DNA of 64,000 nucleotides from NCBI GenBank assembly GCA_018661505.1, contig JABJIE010000026.1, positions 62,001 to 126,000 on the forward strand, read 5' to 3'. The notes under the pieces are model-generated. The model was given only the letters and a program-made list of their open reading frames with translations. It was not told the DNA's origin and made no database searches. Both the position numbers and the translations under genes were made by a program. Of the stretch, positions 51,687 to 61,490 are shown in pieces. Every line of letters starts with the position of its first letter. Position 1 is the first letter of the stretch. The stretch is from Lentimicrobiaceae bacterium. Lineage in GTDB: Bacteria > Bacteroidota > Bacteroidia > Bacteroidales > F082.

Positions 51687-52585
51687 TCTAACTCTTTTCC
51701 TTTTGAAGCATTATAAATACGGAACCATTGTTCATCTGTTATTTTCAATATTTCAGCTTCACAAATAATTTTTAGCCGGTCTATTTTACCGGTTCCGATT
51801 ATGGGTAATATATTGGCCGGATGTTTCAAAAGCCATGCAATTAGCACCTTGGCAATGGAATGTTCATCCAACTCCTTTGCTATATCTGAAGTTACATTTA
51901 AAATTCTCTTGTCTTTTTCTGTCTCGGGGTTAAAAATTTCACCTCTTACCAATGGTGACCATGCCATTGGAGAAATATTTGATTTAAGAAAGTAGTCCAT
52001 ATTACCATTATCAAAGTGCTCAAGATAACTTGCTGATATTTCAACCTGATTTGTTACAAGCTTATGGTTCAAATGCGAATCCAAAGTATCAAACTGCTCT
52101 TTACTAAAATTTGACACCCCAAAGTTTAAGACCTTTCCTGATTGTTTCAGATCATCAAATGCTCGTGCTACTTCCTCTGGATTTAATAAAGGTGATGGTC
52201 TATGAAGTAACAAAAGGTCTAAGTAATCTGTGTGAAAGTTTGATAGGGATTTTTCAGCTGAATTTATAATGTGGTTATAGCTTAGATCATATGTTTTTAT
52301 TTTTCGATCTGGGAATTTATTGGATAATAATTTTAATCCACATTTGGTAATAATTTTAATTTCTTTGCGTAAATACAGTTCTTGGTTAATGGCCTCACCA
52401 AATAATTTTTCACATGAATAATTGCCATATATATCAGCATTATCAAATGAGTTTATGCCAATTTCAATGGCTTGATGTGTATATTTTAATATCTCCTTAA
52501 CAGATAGCTTCCAGTCAGCTAATCTCCAATGCCCAAGAACAATTCGTGATAACCTAAGGTTATCTCCAACCAAGATATTTTCCAT
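51683..52585 (-). CDS. Aldo/keto reductase (YdhF-like)
   Basis: 300 residues, TIM-barrel NADPH oxidoreductase. The catalytic tetrad is visible: Asp and Tyr in NSFDNADIYGNYSCEKLFGEAI, Lys in IITKCGLKL, and His in LDLLLLHRPSP. The NADP-binding IGTGKIDRLK occurs near the C-terminus. LVTNQVEISASYLEHFDNG is typical of the YdhF subgroup. Substrate unknown. Monocistronic, convergent with the lipoprotein gene. Confidence 0.92.
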   Translation of the reverse strand: MENILVGDNLRLSRIVLGHWRLADWKLSVKEILKYTHQAIEIGINSFDNADIYGNYSCEKLFGEAINQELYLRKEIKIITKCGLKLLSNKFPDRKIKTYDLSYNHIINSAEKSLSNFHTDYLDLLLLHRPSPLLNPEEVARAFDDLKQSGKVLNFGVSNFSKEQFDTLDSHLNHKLVTNQVEISASYLEHFDNGNMDYFLKSNISPMAWSPLVRGEIFNPETEKDKRILNVTSDIAKELDEHSIAKVLIAWLLKHPANILPIIGTGKIDRLKIICEAEILKITDEQWFRIYNASKGKELD

Positions 52586-52725
52586 TTACTGCATAGTATT
52601 TATTCCTATGCAATAATAATCTATTTTAACATAGATTTACATCCAAATATGCATCATAATCAAACCATTATAACGATAATTAAATCATTGAAATCGATAT
52701 CATATGTATGAATAGAAAAAGCCCT

Positions 52726-52733
52726 TAAATTTG
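52726..52733 (+). promoter_or_regulatory. Candidate -7 element for the cotH-msrB transcript
   Basis: TAAATTTG fits TAnnTTTG. A start of transcription near 52739 excludes the track's TTG start at 52738 and favours an ATG at 52786 or 52792. No matching TTTG stands at the -33 position. Confidence 0.35.
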
Positions 52734-52785
52734 AGAATTGAAGAATTATCAGATAATACTAGATTCAGTAATACAAAATTATGAA

Positions 52786-55044
52786 ATGGAGATGAAAAAT
52801 ACTACGATATTAATATTGCTGTTAATGATTATGATTACAGGTGTTAGTCAGCCTAATAGCCCTGAAAATGGACAGCTTTACAAGGATGATATCTTACCAG
52901 TAATATATATTTCAATTGATCCCGATACTCTTGAATGGCTTTACCAACAAGAGAATTTGGAAAGTAATATTGAATTCTCTGCTAGATTTATTTTTGATAA
53001 TGGAGAAATAATAGACACTATAGATCCCGTTGGTTTCAGGTTAAGAGGCAACACATCCAGATACTCACAAAAAAAATCATTTAAAGTATCATTCAACCGG
53101 TTTACATCAGGAAGAAAATACTATGGAGTTGAAAAGCTTAATCTAAACGGAGAGCATAATGATCCAAGTGTGATGAGATCAAAGGTTTGTTGGGATATAC
53201 TGAGAAAAATGAATGTCCCAGCTCCTAGATCAAATCATGTCAAAGTATATATAAATGATAACTATTATGGGCTTTATATAAGTGTTGAGCACATTGATGA
53301 AGAGTTTATTAAATCTAGATTCGGATATGATGATGGCAACCTTTATAAATGTCTATGGCCAGCAGATTTGAATTATTTGGGCGATAACCCCAATCTATAT
53401 AAGTTCGAAAATGGAAATAGAAGAGCCTATGCCCTCAAAACAAATAAAGAGGCTGATGATTATACCGGTTTTGCAAATTTTATCAATATTTTGAATAATT
53501 CTCCTAGCTCATCATTTGCCTGTGATTTGGGAGATGTATTTAATATTTATGATTATTTAAAGGTAATTTCTGCTGATATTTTATTTGGAAACTGGGATGG
53601 ATATATTTACAATAAAAATAATTTCTATTTGTACCATAATTCATCCAGTGGAAAAATGGAATTTATTCCATACGACCTTGACAACACACTTGGCATTGAT
53701 TGGATTGGTCGAGATTGGGCAACCAGGAATATCTATGATTGGCAGCAACATGGTGACAATTACAGGCCTCTTTATCAAAGGATAATTGCTGATGAAGATC
53801 TAAAAAATCAGTACTCATATTTTATGAATAAACTGGTTTATGAAACTCTTAATTTGGACTCTTTGATTTCATCGGTCAGTCAAAGACGTGACATGATAGC
53901 ATCATCAGTAGAAGATGATCCATATTACCCACTTGATTATGGATATACCCTATCAGATTTTTATGATTCATTTTACCAGGGACTTGGCGGTCACGTTGAT
54001 TATGGTTTATTTCCATATCTCCAAACTCGTATAAGTTCAATTAAGTCACAATTGGAGAGCACATCAATGAATCCTGTAATCAAATACATAAATAACAATA
54101 GACTCAGCAACTCGGTGGTAACAATAAGAGCCATGGTAATTGTCCAGGAGCAGCCAGCATCTGTTTCCGTTGAATATGAAATTGATGGAATAGGATTTAC
54201 AAGTGAAATGATGTATGATGATGGTCAACATTATGATGATTTACCAAATGATAATATTTACGGTTGTATTATTACTGATATCCCTGATAATTCATTCGTA
54301 AAATATCAGATAAAGGTTTCTGATAATGCAGGAAAAGTTAGTCTGTTGCCGTGTGAACCAATTCTTATTCCAGCTGCTGGTGGAGATGATGCTGTTTTAT
54401 TTATCAACGAATTTATGGCTTCAAACGAAACCACAATTAAAGATGAGCATGGTGATTATAATGATTGGATTGAAATTTATAATCCTGAAGATTTTTCAGT
54501 TTGGTTAGGTGATAAATATTTAACTGATAATATTACTGTTCCCGATAAGTGGCAATTACCAGATAAATATATCGCCCCATCAGAATTTATAATAATTTGG
54601 GCAGATGATGATACTGATCAAGGAGAATTTCATGCAAACTTCAAGCTAAGCAAGAATGGCGAAGAGATAGGGCTGTTTAAAACAGGTGGTGTTGAAGTTG
54701 ATAACATATCCTATGGCTCTCAAACAACGGATGTATCATTTGGAAGAGTAATGGATGGCAATCCTGTATGGATATCTTTTCAAAATCCAACCCCAGGAGC
54801 AAGTAATCAAACATCTAGTCTGGAATATCGTGAACATCAAAACAACTTTACAATATACCCAAATCCAGCATCAGGAAATATTTTACGAATATCAAAATTC
54901 ATAAATTTTAGTGTCTATAATATATATGGCCAAATAGTTGATGAGGGCAATAATTGTGACTTTATTAACATAGCATCCTATAATAAAGGTGTTTATGTAG
55001 TCGTTTCAAATAGTGGAATAAGGAAAAAGTTAATAATTAACTAA
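52786..55044 (+). CDS. CotH kinase-family protein with lamin-tail and T9SS sorting domains
   Basis: 752 residues from ATG 52786 (or 750 from 52792, which gives a cleaner signal peptide TTILILLLMIMITGVSQ). The CotH domain (~45-430) shows FRLRGNTSRYSQKKSFKVSF, KLNLNGEHNDPSVMR and FIPYDLDNTLG, the last with the kinase-type metal-binding residues. A lamin-tail domain (~555-670) reads LFINEFMASNETTI and DWIEIYNP. The C-terminus is a T9SS type A domain (TIYPNPASGNILRIS). CotH proteins are atypical secreted kinases that phosphorylate surface or matrix proteins. MsrB follows after 5 bp. Confidence 0.92.
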   Translation: MEMKNTTILILLLMIMITGVSQPNSPENGQLYKDDILPVIYISIDPDTLEWLYQQENLESNIEFSARFIFDNGEIIDTIDPVGFRLRGNTSRYSQKKSFKVSFNRFTSGRKYYGVEKLNLNGEHNDPSVMRSKVCWDILRKMNVPAPRSNHVKVYINDNYYGLYISVEHIDEEFIKSRFGYDDGNLYKCLWPADLNYLGDNPNLYKFENGNRRAYALKTNKEADDYTGFANFINILNNSPSSSFACDLGDVFNIYDYLKVISADILFGNWDGYIYNKNNFYLYHNSSSGKMEFIPYDLDNTLGIDWIGRDWATRNIYDWQQHGDNYRPLYQRIIADEDLKNQYSYFMNKLVYETLNLDSLISSVSQRRDMIASSVEDDPYYPLDYGYTLSDFYDSFYQGLGGHVDYGLFPYLQTRISSIKSQLESTSMNPVIKYINNNRLSNSVVTIRAMVIVQEQPASVSVEYEIDGIGFTSEMMYDDGQHYDDLPNDNIYGCIITDIPDNSFVKYQIKVSDNAGKVSLLPCEPILIPAAGGDDAVLFINEFMASNETTIKDEHGDYNDWIEIYNPEDFSVWLGDKYLTDNITVPDKWQLPDKYIAPSEFIIIWADDDTDQGEFHANFKLSKNGEEIGLFKTGGVEVDNISYGSQTTDVSFGRVMDGNPVWISFQNPTPGASNQTSSLEYREHQNNFTIYPNPASGNILRISKFINFSVYNIYGQIVDEGNNCDFINIASYNKGVYVVVSNSGIRKKLIIN

Positions 55045-55049
55045 ATGCT

Positions 55050-55523
55050 ATGAAATCACATAACCTATTAATTATTGCATTATTAACTGCATTTACCTTT
55101 AACGTAACAGCACAAACCAACGAATCAAATATGAAGACCAAAGTTAACAAAACAGAAGATGAATGGGTTGAAGAGCTTGGCGAAGAAAAATTTTACATCC
55201 TTCGTGAATGCGGAACAGAACCACCATTTACTGGAAAATATTACAAGCATGATGAAAAAGGATCATATAACTGTGCTGGATGCGGTGCTATGCTATTTTC
55301 ATCAACCTCTAAATATGATAGTGGGTCAGGTTGGCCAAGTTTTTATGAATCCATAGACAAAACAGCAATAAAGGAAATTGAAGATAATAGTCTTGGCATG
55401 AGTAGGGTCGAAATTAAATGTGCATCATGTGACGGTCACCTTGGTCATGTTTTTCCTGATGGTCCAGCGCCAACGGGTATGAGATATTGTGTTAATTCTG
55501 CTTCCTTGGATTTTAAGAAATAA
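55050..55523 (+). CDS. msrB: Peptide-methionine (R)-S-oxide reductase, exported
   Basis: 157 residues. A signal peptide ending NVTAQ sends it to the periplasm. The MsrB fold has two zinc CxxC pairs (YNCAGCGAML and IKCASCDGHLGHVF) and the catalytic cysteine in RYCVNSASLDF. SGSGWPSFYE is conserved. It reduces methionine-R-sulfoxide in exported proteins. Its close spacing (5 bp) to the cotH-like gene suggests shared expression. Confidence 0.95.
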   Translation: MKSHNLLIIALLTAFTFNVTAQTNESNMKTKVNKTEDEWVEELGEEKFYILRECGTEPPFTGKYYKHDEKGSYNCAGCGAMLFSSTSKYDSGSGWPSFYESIDKTAIKEIEDNSLGMSRVEIKCASCDGHLGHVFPDGPAPTGMRYCVNSASLDFKK

Positions 55524-55555
55524 ACCACATTTTACTATAGTTTAGTTGTGGTTTA
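55521..55555. repeat. 9-bp inverted repeat at the msrB stop codon
   Basis: TAAACCACA (its first three bases are the msrB stop) pairs perfectly with TGTGGTTTA across a 17-base loop. There is no T-run, so it is a transcript-end hairpin rather than a standard terminator. Confidence 0.45.
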
Positions 55556-55721
55556 ATCTAAGTTTCAAATTCCGTCGAAAGATAAAAATCCTCTATTTAA
55601 CTCTCCAATAATACTTTTTCTCCACTCACCGATTATCTTCCATCATTCGCCTAATTAATGTTTATGTGAGCATATTATGAACATATTTTTGCTCAATAAA
55701 TATAAACTTAAAACTAGGAAA

Positions 55722-56057
55722 ATGAAAACTACTGCTAAAAGAACAACATTAATAATTACAGCTTTGATAATGTCTCTAAACATCTTTGCTATTGGTTTCA
55801 CTAATGAGCAAAAAGAGCACATAGATGATATCCCAATTGACCTTGAAAGAACAAGCCAAGAAATTTTTCTTCAAAACACAATTGCTATGAATTTAAACAT
55901 TGATGAAAAAGGATTCATTAACGATTGGAGGCTTCCAGATGAAGATTATATAGATGATATTCCCATGGACCTTGACGAAATTGAAAAACAAGCAAAACAT
56001 AAAAAAAATAAAGCTTATCGTGTTGGTAAGTATCATGCGTTGGTTAGAGTAAAATGA
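55722..56057 (+). CDS. Small exported protein with repeated IDDIPxDL motif
   Basis: 111 residues from ATG 55722, which follows TAGGAAA; the track's start at 55677 adds 15 residues ahead of the signal peptide. The signal peptide is TTLIITALIMSLNIFA. The mature 85 residues contain the motif HIDDIPIDLERTSQEI, then YIDDIPMDLDEIEKQA about 50 residues later, and end with a basic KHKKNKAYRVGKYHALVRVK. No family is recognised. An intrinsic terminator follows, so the gene is a single unit. Confidence 0.65.
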   Translation: MKTTAKRTTLIITALIMSLNIFAIGFTNEQKEHIDDIPIDLERTSQEIFLQNTIAMNLNIDEKGFINDWRLPDEDYIDDIPMDLDEIEKQAKHKKNKAYRVGKYHALVRVK

Positions 56058-56104
56058 TTTTATTGTTTACACAGATATCTCCATCTAAAGATATTTAAGC
56101 GCCT

Positions 56105-56136
56105 CCTCGTTAGTCGATTCTAGCGGGGATTTTTTT
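56105..56136 (+). terminator. Intrinsic terminator after the small exported protein gene
   Basis: CCTCGTTAG pairs with CTAGCGGGG (two G-T wobbles) around TCGATT, followed by seven T residues. It overlaps the track's start for the next ORF, which is therefore wrong. Confidence 0.85.
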
Positions 56137-56179
56137 GTGTCAATATAATATCTATCAAAGTTCCAGAATCCAAAATAAC

Positions 56180-56210
56180 ATTGTTTCAAATTACAATTTA
56201 AGTACCTTTG
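56180..56210 (+). promoter_or_regulatory. Promoter of the GH20-GH92 operon
   Basis: ATTG at 56180-56183, a 19-bp spacer and TACCTTTG at 56203-56210 match the Bacteroidota promoter pattern with one mismatch. It lies between the upstream terminator and the chosen ATG at 56249, leaving a leader of about 32 bases. Confidence 0.65.
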
Positions 56211-56248
56211 TTTGCTTTGTTTATATATACAATTCAATTGTTAAACGT

Positions 56249-57901
56249 ATGCGAAATATTTTTCTATTATTCATAATAATATTCACTACTTTATCTTGTA
56301 GTAAGCACAAAACAAATGATATTGCTATTATTCCTGAACCACAGAATTTATCAATAGGAAGAAGTACATTTACATTGGATGATGACATGACAATCTTTTG
56401 GGATGGCAATGATTTGCTAAAGCCTCAAGCATTATATCTTTCAGATTTGATTGATAAAAGCCTTGATTTTGAAGTAAAGCTGGCTGACGGCGATGAAAAA
56501 CTAACATCCCGAATGATTATATTACAACTGAACAAAATAGCAGACGCTCGTGGAGATGAAGGCTATACCTTAGATATTGGAAGGAAGAGCGTTTTAATAA
56601 CCGCAAATACAACCAAAGGAATATTCTACGGAATTCAAACGCTTTATCAAATGTTGATTTCTGGAACAATAGTAATGGAAAATGGAAGAAGGTTTATTAT
56701 ACTTCCAATAGTATCAATAGAAGATATGCCTAGATTTAAATATCGTGGTATGCATTTGGATGTTTGTCGACATATGTTTCCGGTAGAGTTCATAAAGAAA
56801 TATATTGATCTGTTAGCATTTTACAAGTTTAATACCTTTCATTGGCATCTAACAGAAGATCAGGGATGGAGAATTGAAATTAAAAAATATCCCAAACTAA
56901 ATGAGATTGGATCATGGCGTAAAGAAACTCTTGTGGGTCATGGGGGTAAAACACCTTTTACCTATGACGGTGTCCCCTACGGAGGTTATTATACTCAAAA
57001 TGAGGTAAAAGAAATAGTCGCTTATGCCCAGGAACGTATGATTACAGTGATACCCGAAATTGAAATGCCGGGACATTCATTGGCTGCGTTAGCTTCATAT
57101 CCTGAACTTGGGTGCACGGGTGGTCCATATGAAGTTGCAACAAAATGGGGGGTTTTTGAAGATATCTATTGTACAAAAGAAGAAACCTTTGATTTTCTTG
57201 AAAATGTTTTAGTGGAAATAATAGAACTATTTCCATCCGAATACATTCATATTGGAGGCGATGAAGCTCCAAAAACAAGGTGGATAGAATGCGTAACATG
57301 CCAAAACACAATAAATCGCGAAGGGTTAAAGGATGAAAAAGAACTACAAAGCTATTTCATTCAAAGAATGGAGAAATTTTTGAATAAATATGACAAAAAT
57401 ATAATAGGTTGGGATGAAATATTAGAAGGAGGTTTAGCACCTAATGCAACAGTTATGTCATGGAGAGGAACAGAAGGTGGAATAGAAGCTGCAAAAATGA
57501 ATCATGATGCTGTTATGACACCTGGATCACATTGTTACTTTGATCATTATCAAGCTAATCCTAAATCTGAACCCTTGGCAATAGGCGGATATACAACATT
57601 GGAAAAGGTTTATTCATATGATCCTATTCCGTTGGACCTCTCGGAAATTGACTCCGAACACATTCTTGGGGCGCAAGGTAATGTATGGACAGAATATATG
57701 ATTTCACCGGAACATGTAGAATATATGATACTTCCTAGGATGGCAGCTCTTAGTGAGGTGGTCTGGACTGGTAATAAAGACTGGATTTATTTTCAAAAAC
57801 GAATCACCGATCATTTCAAAATATATGAAATTCTAGGTTATAATTATTGTAATCACCCCTACGATAGCATAGCCAGTGACAAAAATAACAATATCGAATA
57901 A
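56249..57901 (+). CDS. Beta-N-acetylhexosaminidase, GH20, lipoprotein
   Basis: 550 residues from ATG 56249, chosen because it begins a lipoprotein signal peptide (LLFIIIFTTLSC) and lies downstream of a promoter; the track's start falls in a terminator. The GH20b domain comes first, then the catalytic barrel: FKYRGMHLDVCRHMFPVEFIKKYIDLL, FNTFHWHLTEDQGWRIEIK, and the catalytic Asp-Glu pair in HIGGDEAPKTRW. It removes terminal GlcNAc or GalNAc from glycans, outside the cytoplasm. Coupled through TAATG to a GH92 gene, which suggests joint attack on N-glycans. Confidence 0.95.
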   Translation: MRNIFLLFIIIFTTLSCSKHKTNDIAIIPEPQNLSIGRSTFTLDDDMTIFWDGNDLLKPQALYLSDLIDKSLDFEVKLADGDEKLTSRMIILQLNKIADARGDEGYTLDIGRKSVLITANTTKGIFYGIQTLYQMLISGTIVMENGRRFIILPIVSIEDMPRFKYRGMHLDVCRHMFPVEFIKKYIDLLAFYKFNTFHWHLTEDQGWRIEIKKYPKLNEIGSWRKETLVGHGGKTPFTYDGVPYGGYYTQNEVKEIVAYAQERMITVIPEIEMPGHSLAALASYPELGCTGGPYEVATKWGVFEDIYCTKEETFDFLENVLVEIIELFPSEYIHIGGDEAPKTRWIECVTCQNTINREGLKDEKELQSYFIQRMEKFLNKYDKNIIGWDEILEGGLAPNATVMSWRGTEGGIEAAKMNHDAVMTPGSHCYFDHYQANPKSEPLAIGGYTTLEKVYSYDPIPLDLSEIDSEHILGAQGNVWTEYMISPEHVEYMILPRMAALSEVVWTGNKDWIYFQKRITDHFKIYEILGYNYCNHPYDSIASDKNNNIE

Positions 57902-60855
57902 TGAACAAAAAATCAATCCAAGTTAGCAGTCTTATAATGCTTTTAACAATTATTGGATTATCCTCTTGTAAGAAAGAAATCCAAAGAGAGCCTGCCGAAT
58001 ACATCAATACTTTTATTGGTACTGGAGGTCATGGACATACATTTCCTGGAGCTACAGTTCCTTTTGGGATGGTACAACTCAGTCCGGATACCAGAAAAGA
58101 TAGCTGGGATGGATGTTCTGGCTATCATTATAGTGATGATTTTATACTGGGTTTTAGTCACCAACATTTAAGCGGAACTGGTGTGGGTGATTATGGTGAT
58201 ATCAGATTTATACCTATGGTTGGTGATTTATTTATTTCACCTGGAAATCCTGAGATCCCAAAATCGGGATATGGATCAAAATTCAGTCATGAAAATGAAA
58301 CCTCAAAAGCAGGATATTATAATGTAAAACTTGATAATGGAATTAATGTTGAGCTTACATCAACTCAACGCGCAGGAATGCATCGGTATACATTTCCTAA
58401 TGCCGAAAAATCACGGTTGGTTGTAGATTTAATTGAGAGCGTTGTTTCAGAGACAATTATTGATGCAGAAATATCATTTATTTCTGATCACGAATTAATT
58501 GGATATAGAAGGTCAAAGTCATGGGCAAATGATCAGGTCGTTTACTTTTATGCTGATTTTTCCATGCCTTTTGAATCATATGGTATATGGGTAAATGGTG
58601 ACCTCATTCAAAACGCCAACAAAGCAAAATCAGATAGCCTAATTGCGGATATAACATTTGATACCTCTAATGGTAGTTCTTTGGTTGTAAAAGTTGGTAT
58701 CTCAGCTGTGGATTATGAAGGCGCCAAGGAAAATTGTAAAAAAGAAATATCAAATTTTGATTTTGATTTCATTGCTAGAAAGGCTTTTGAGCAATGGAAT
58801 GAAAAAATGAATAAAATAGAAGTTTCGGGCGGAACATTGGATGAAAAATCTATTTTTTATACTGCACTGTATCATACAATGATAGCACCAAATATGTATT
58901 CTGATATAAATAACAAATACAGAGGTCATGATGGGAAAATATATGAGGATGGGTCATTTCAAATGCATACAGTGTTCTCGCTTTGGGATACCTTTAGAAC
59001 ACTCCACCCTTTATTTACAATAATAGAGCAGGAAAAAACCAATCATCTAATTAAATCCATGCTGGATATGTATAAACATGACAAACTCCTTCCCGTATGG
59101 GAACTGGCAGGTTGTGAAACAAATTGTATGATCGGATATAATTCCATCCCAGTCATAACAGATGCTTGGGTAAAAAATATACGAGGGTATGATGCCAAGC
59201 TCGCGTTAAAAGCTATGGTTAATACTGCAACTGCTGATCAATTTGGGTTAGAGTATTACAAGGCAAAAGGTTATATACCAGCAGATAAAGAAGGAGAGTC
59301 TGTTTCAAGAACTCTAGAATATGCTTACGATGATTGGTGCATTGCCAAACTTGCTGAGGGACTTGGTGATACTATTAACCATAAAATATTCATTGAAAGA
59401 GCTCAGTATTACAAAAACATTTTTGATGAGCAAACGGGTTTCTTCAGGGGCAGAAGTAATGGTTGTTTTATAACTCCATTTGATCCAACACAAGTAAACT
59501 TTATGCTCACAGAGGCCAACACATGGCAGTATACCTTTTTTGTACCACAGGATATAAATACTCATATCGATCTTGTTGGTGGATATGGTCAATACGAAAC
59601 AATGCTTGACACCTTGTTTAATACTGATGTGGAGGTTTCGGGCCGGCATCAGTCAGATATTACTGGACTCATAGGACAATATGCACATGGTAACGAACCT
59701 AGTCATCATATGGCATACCTTTATAACTATGTGGGTTCTCCATGGAAAACTCAAGAAATAGTAGAAAATATTTGTGCCAACCTCTATTCAAATGCTCCTG
59801 ACGGATTAAGTGGGAATGAAGACTGTGGGCAAATGTCAGCATGGTATGTAATGTCGGCAATGGGATTTTATCCCGTAACTCCTGGAAGTGATATATACGT
59901 TCTGGGCACCCCTGTATTTGATGAAACTTCAATCAAATTAGAAAATGGAAATACATTTGTTATAAAGGCAAACCGAAAAACACAAAATAGCTTCTACGTT
60001 AATTCAGTTAATTTAAATGGCAAACCTCTATTAAATTCATACATATCGCATGGTGATATAATGAAGGGTGGGGAGTTATTATTTGAATTATCAGAAACAC
60101 CAAATAAAGTTTTTGGTAATGATAAAAAACATCGTCCATTTCAAAAAATCACTGATAATTTAATAACACCTGCGCCATACTTCGAAGCGCCTGCTAAAAC
60201 CTTTACCGATACTATTTTACTTAGAGTAAATGATATAATTAATGAATCGAATATATATATTATTCAAAATAAAAATAATACCCTTTATAATGAGCCCATT
60301 ACCCTTAACTCTACCACAACATTGACAGCAATTTCAGAAAATAATGGAGTAAAAAGTTTTCCAGAAGAAGCTACATTTATAAAAATTCCAGATGGAAGAT
60401 CTGTGGATATAATTACCGAATATAGTAACCAATATACAGCAGGCGGCGACATTGCTTTAATAAATACAATTAGGGGCGGTGACAATTACAAAACTGGCAA
60501 CTGGCAAGGTTATTATGGACAAGATATGGAAGTTGTACTTGATTTGGGTAAAGTCACGAAAATTTCAGAGGTTGGAGCAGGTTTTCTTCAGGATGAAAAT
60601 TCATGGATTTTCATGCCATCATCAATAACTTTTGAAGGTTCTGTTGATGGACTAAATTATACTGAAATTGGTAAAATTCAAAACAATATTGATCCAACTG
60701 AATCTGGTGGAATAACCAAAAACTATGAATTAGCCACATCCACAAATATTAAATATCTCAAAATTCACGCAAAATCTTTAAAAATATGCCCTTCATGGCA
60801 CAAAGGGTATCCAAATCCATGTTGGATTTTTGTTGACGAAATATGGGCTAGATAA
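57901..60855 (+). CDS. GH92 alpha-mannosidase lipoprotein with CHB_HEX_C and F5/8-type modules
   Basis: 984 residues. The signal peptide ends GLSSC (lipobox). GH92 features are clear: NTFIGTGGHGHTFPGA near the start, LSPDTR, and later GNEPSHHMAYLYNYVG and GNEDCGQMSAWYVMSAMGFYPV, the calcium and catalytic region. Residues ~760-825 resemble a CHB_HEX_C module, and the final ~130 residues a discoidin/F5-8 type C (CBM32-like) domain. GH92 enzymes are calcium-dependent exo-alpha-mannosidases. With the coupled GH20 it points to glycoprotein N-glycan degradation. Confidence 0.94.
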   Translation: MNKKSIQVSSLIMLLTIIGLSSCKKEIQREPAEYINTFIGTGGHGHTFPGATVPFGMVQLSPDTRKDSWDGCSGYHYSDDFILGFSHQHLSGTGVGDYGDIRFIPMVGDLFISPGNPEIPKSGYGSKFSHENETSKAGYYNVKLDNGINVELTSTQRAGMHRYTFPNAEKSRLVVDLIESVVSETIIDAEISFISDHELIGYRRSKSWANDQVVYFYADFSMPFESYGIWVNGDLIQNANKAKSDSLIADITFDTSNGSSLVVKVGISAVDYEGAKENCKKEISNFDFDFIARKAFEQWNEKMNKIEVSGGTLDEKSIFYTALYHTMIAPNMYSDINNKYRGHDGKIYEDGSFQMHTVFSLWDTFRTLHPLFTIIEQEKTNHLIKSMLDMYKHDKLLPVWELAGCETNCMIGYNSIPVITDAWVKNIRGYDAKLALKAMVNTATADQFGLEYYKAKGYIPADKEGESVSRTLEYAYDDWCIAKLAEGLGDTINHKIFIERAQYYKNIFDEQTGFFRGRSNGCFITPFDPTQVNFMLTEANTWQYTFFVPQDINTHIDLVGGYGQYETMLDTLFNTDVEVSGRHQSDITGLIGQYAHGNEPSHHMAYLYNYVGSPWKTQEIVENICANLYSNAPDGLSGNEDCGQMSAWYVMSAMGFYPVTPGSDIYVLGTPVFDETSIKLENGNTFVIKANRKTQNSFYVNSVNLNGKPLLNSYISHGDIMKGGELLFELSETPNKVFGNDKKHRPFQKITDNLITPAPYFEAPAKTFTDTILLRVNDIINESNIYIIQNKNNTLYNEPITLNSTTTLTAISENNGVKSFPEEATFIKIPDGRSVDIITEYSNQYTAGGDIALINTIRGGDNYKTGNWQGYYGQDMEVVLDLGKVTKISEVGAGFLQDENSWIFMPSSITFEGSVDGLNYTEIGKIQNNIDPTESGGITKNYELATSTNIKYLKIHAKSLKICPSWHKGYPNPCWIFVDEIWAR

Positions 60856-60910
60856 AAAAATTATTACTCAATATTTATAATCTCAACTGTATAATTATAT
60901 TACTACGCTT

Positions 60911-61354
60911 ATGTATATAAAGGAAGTACTACTGAATAAATGTGTAGAACAACAGCAAAAAGTAATAGATCAGTTGCAAAAAGAGATTGAGGACGCTCAA
61001 AATCAGGCAAATGATTATGGACAGCCCAAAGATAGATACGATGCATATCGTACAAAACTAATGAGGCAGATTGAATTATTTGCCAAGCAACTTGACAAGG
61101 CAAATGCGGTTATGAATACATTGAAAATCATTATGCCAAAAAAGCAATTAGACATGGTAGAATTTGGATCTTTAGTTACAACAACCAAACAAAAATTATT
61201 TGTCTCAGCTGGATTAGGCAAAATTGATTTGAACGGAGAGTTATGGTATGCCATTTCACCAAACGTACCAATTTTCAATGCCCTCAAGGGAAAGAAGGTT
61301 GGTGAAAGCATAGTTTTCAAAGGAAATACTATTACAATAAAAAGTATACTTTAA
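60911..61354 (+). CDS. GreA/GreB-like transcription-elongation-factor family protein
   Basis: 147 residues. The first ~75 form a long antiparallel coiled coil (CVEQQQKVIDQLQKEIEDAQNQA), followed by an FKBP-like C-terminal domain with DMVEFGSLVTTTKQKLFVSAGLG and ISPNVPIFNALKGKKVGESIVF. This is the domain plan of Gre factors, which insert a coiled coil into the RNA polymerase secondary channel. The acidic tip residues of classical GreA are not obvious, so anti-pausing activity is uncertain. Such proteins are sometimes misnamed 3-oxoacyl-ACP synthase in databases. Confidence 0.78.
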   Translation: MYIKEVLLNKCVEQQQKVIDQLQKEIEDAQNQANDYGQPKDRYDAYRTKLMRQIELFAKQLDKANAVMNTLKIIMPKKQLDMVEFGSLVTTTKQKLFVSAGLGKIDLNGELWYAISPNVPIFNALKGKKVGESIVFKGNTITIKSIL

Positions 61355-61490
61355 ATTTATAATACCCAGTCTTTAAATGTTGTTACTAATTAAAGGCAAA
61401 TACTATTTAGCTTGAAAATTATACTTGGTGAGTTTTGTAAAAGACTTATTAGAATGATTATAAAAATGTAGATTTGTTAAAATTTTATTT

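Noticed and set aside
56135-56248. N-terminal extension of the GH20 protein in the ORF track
   Set aside because: It begins inside a terminator and upstream of the promoter, and would block the lipoprotein signal peptide.
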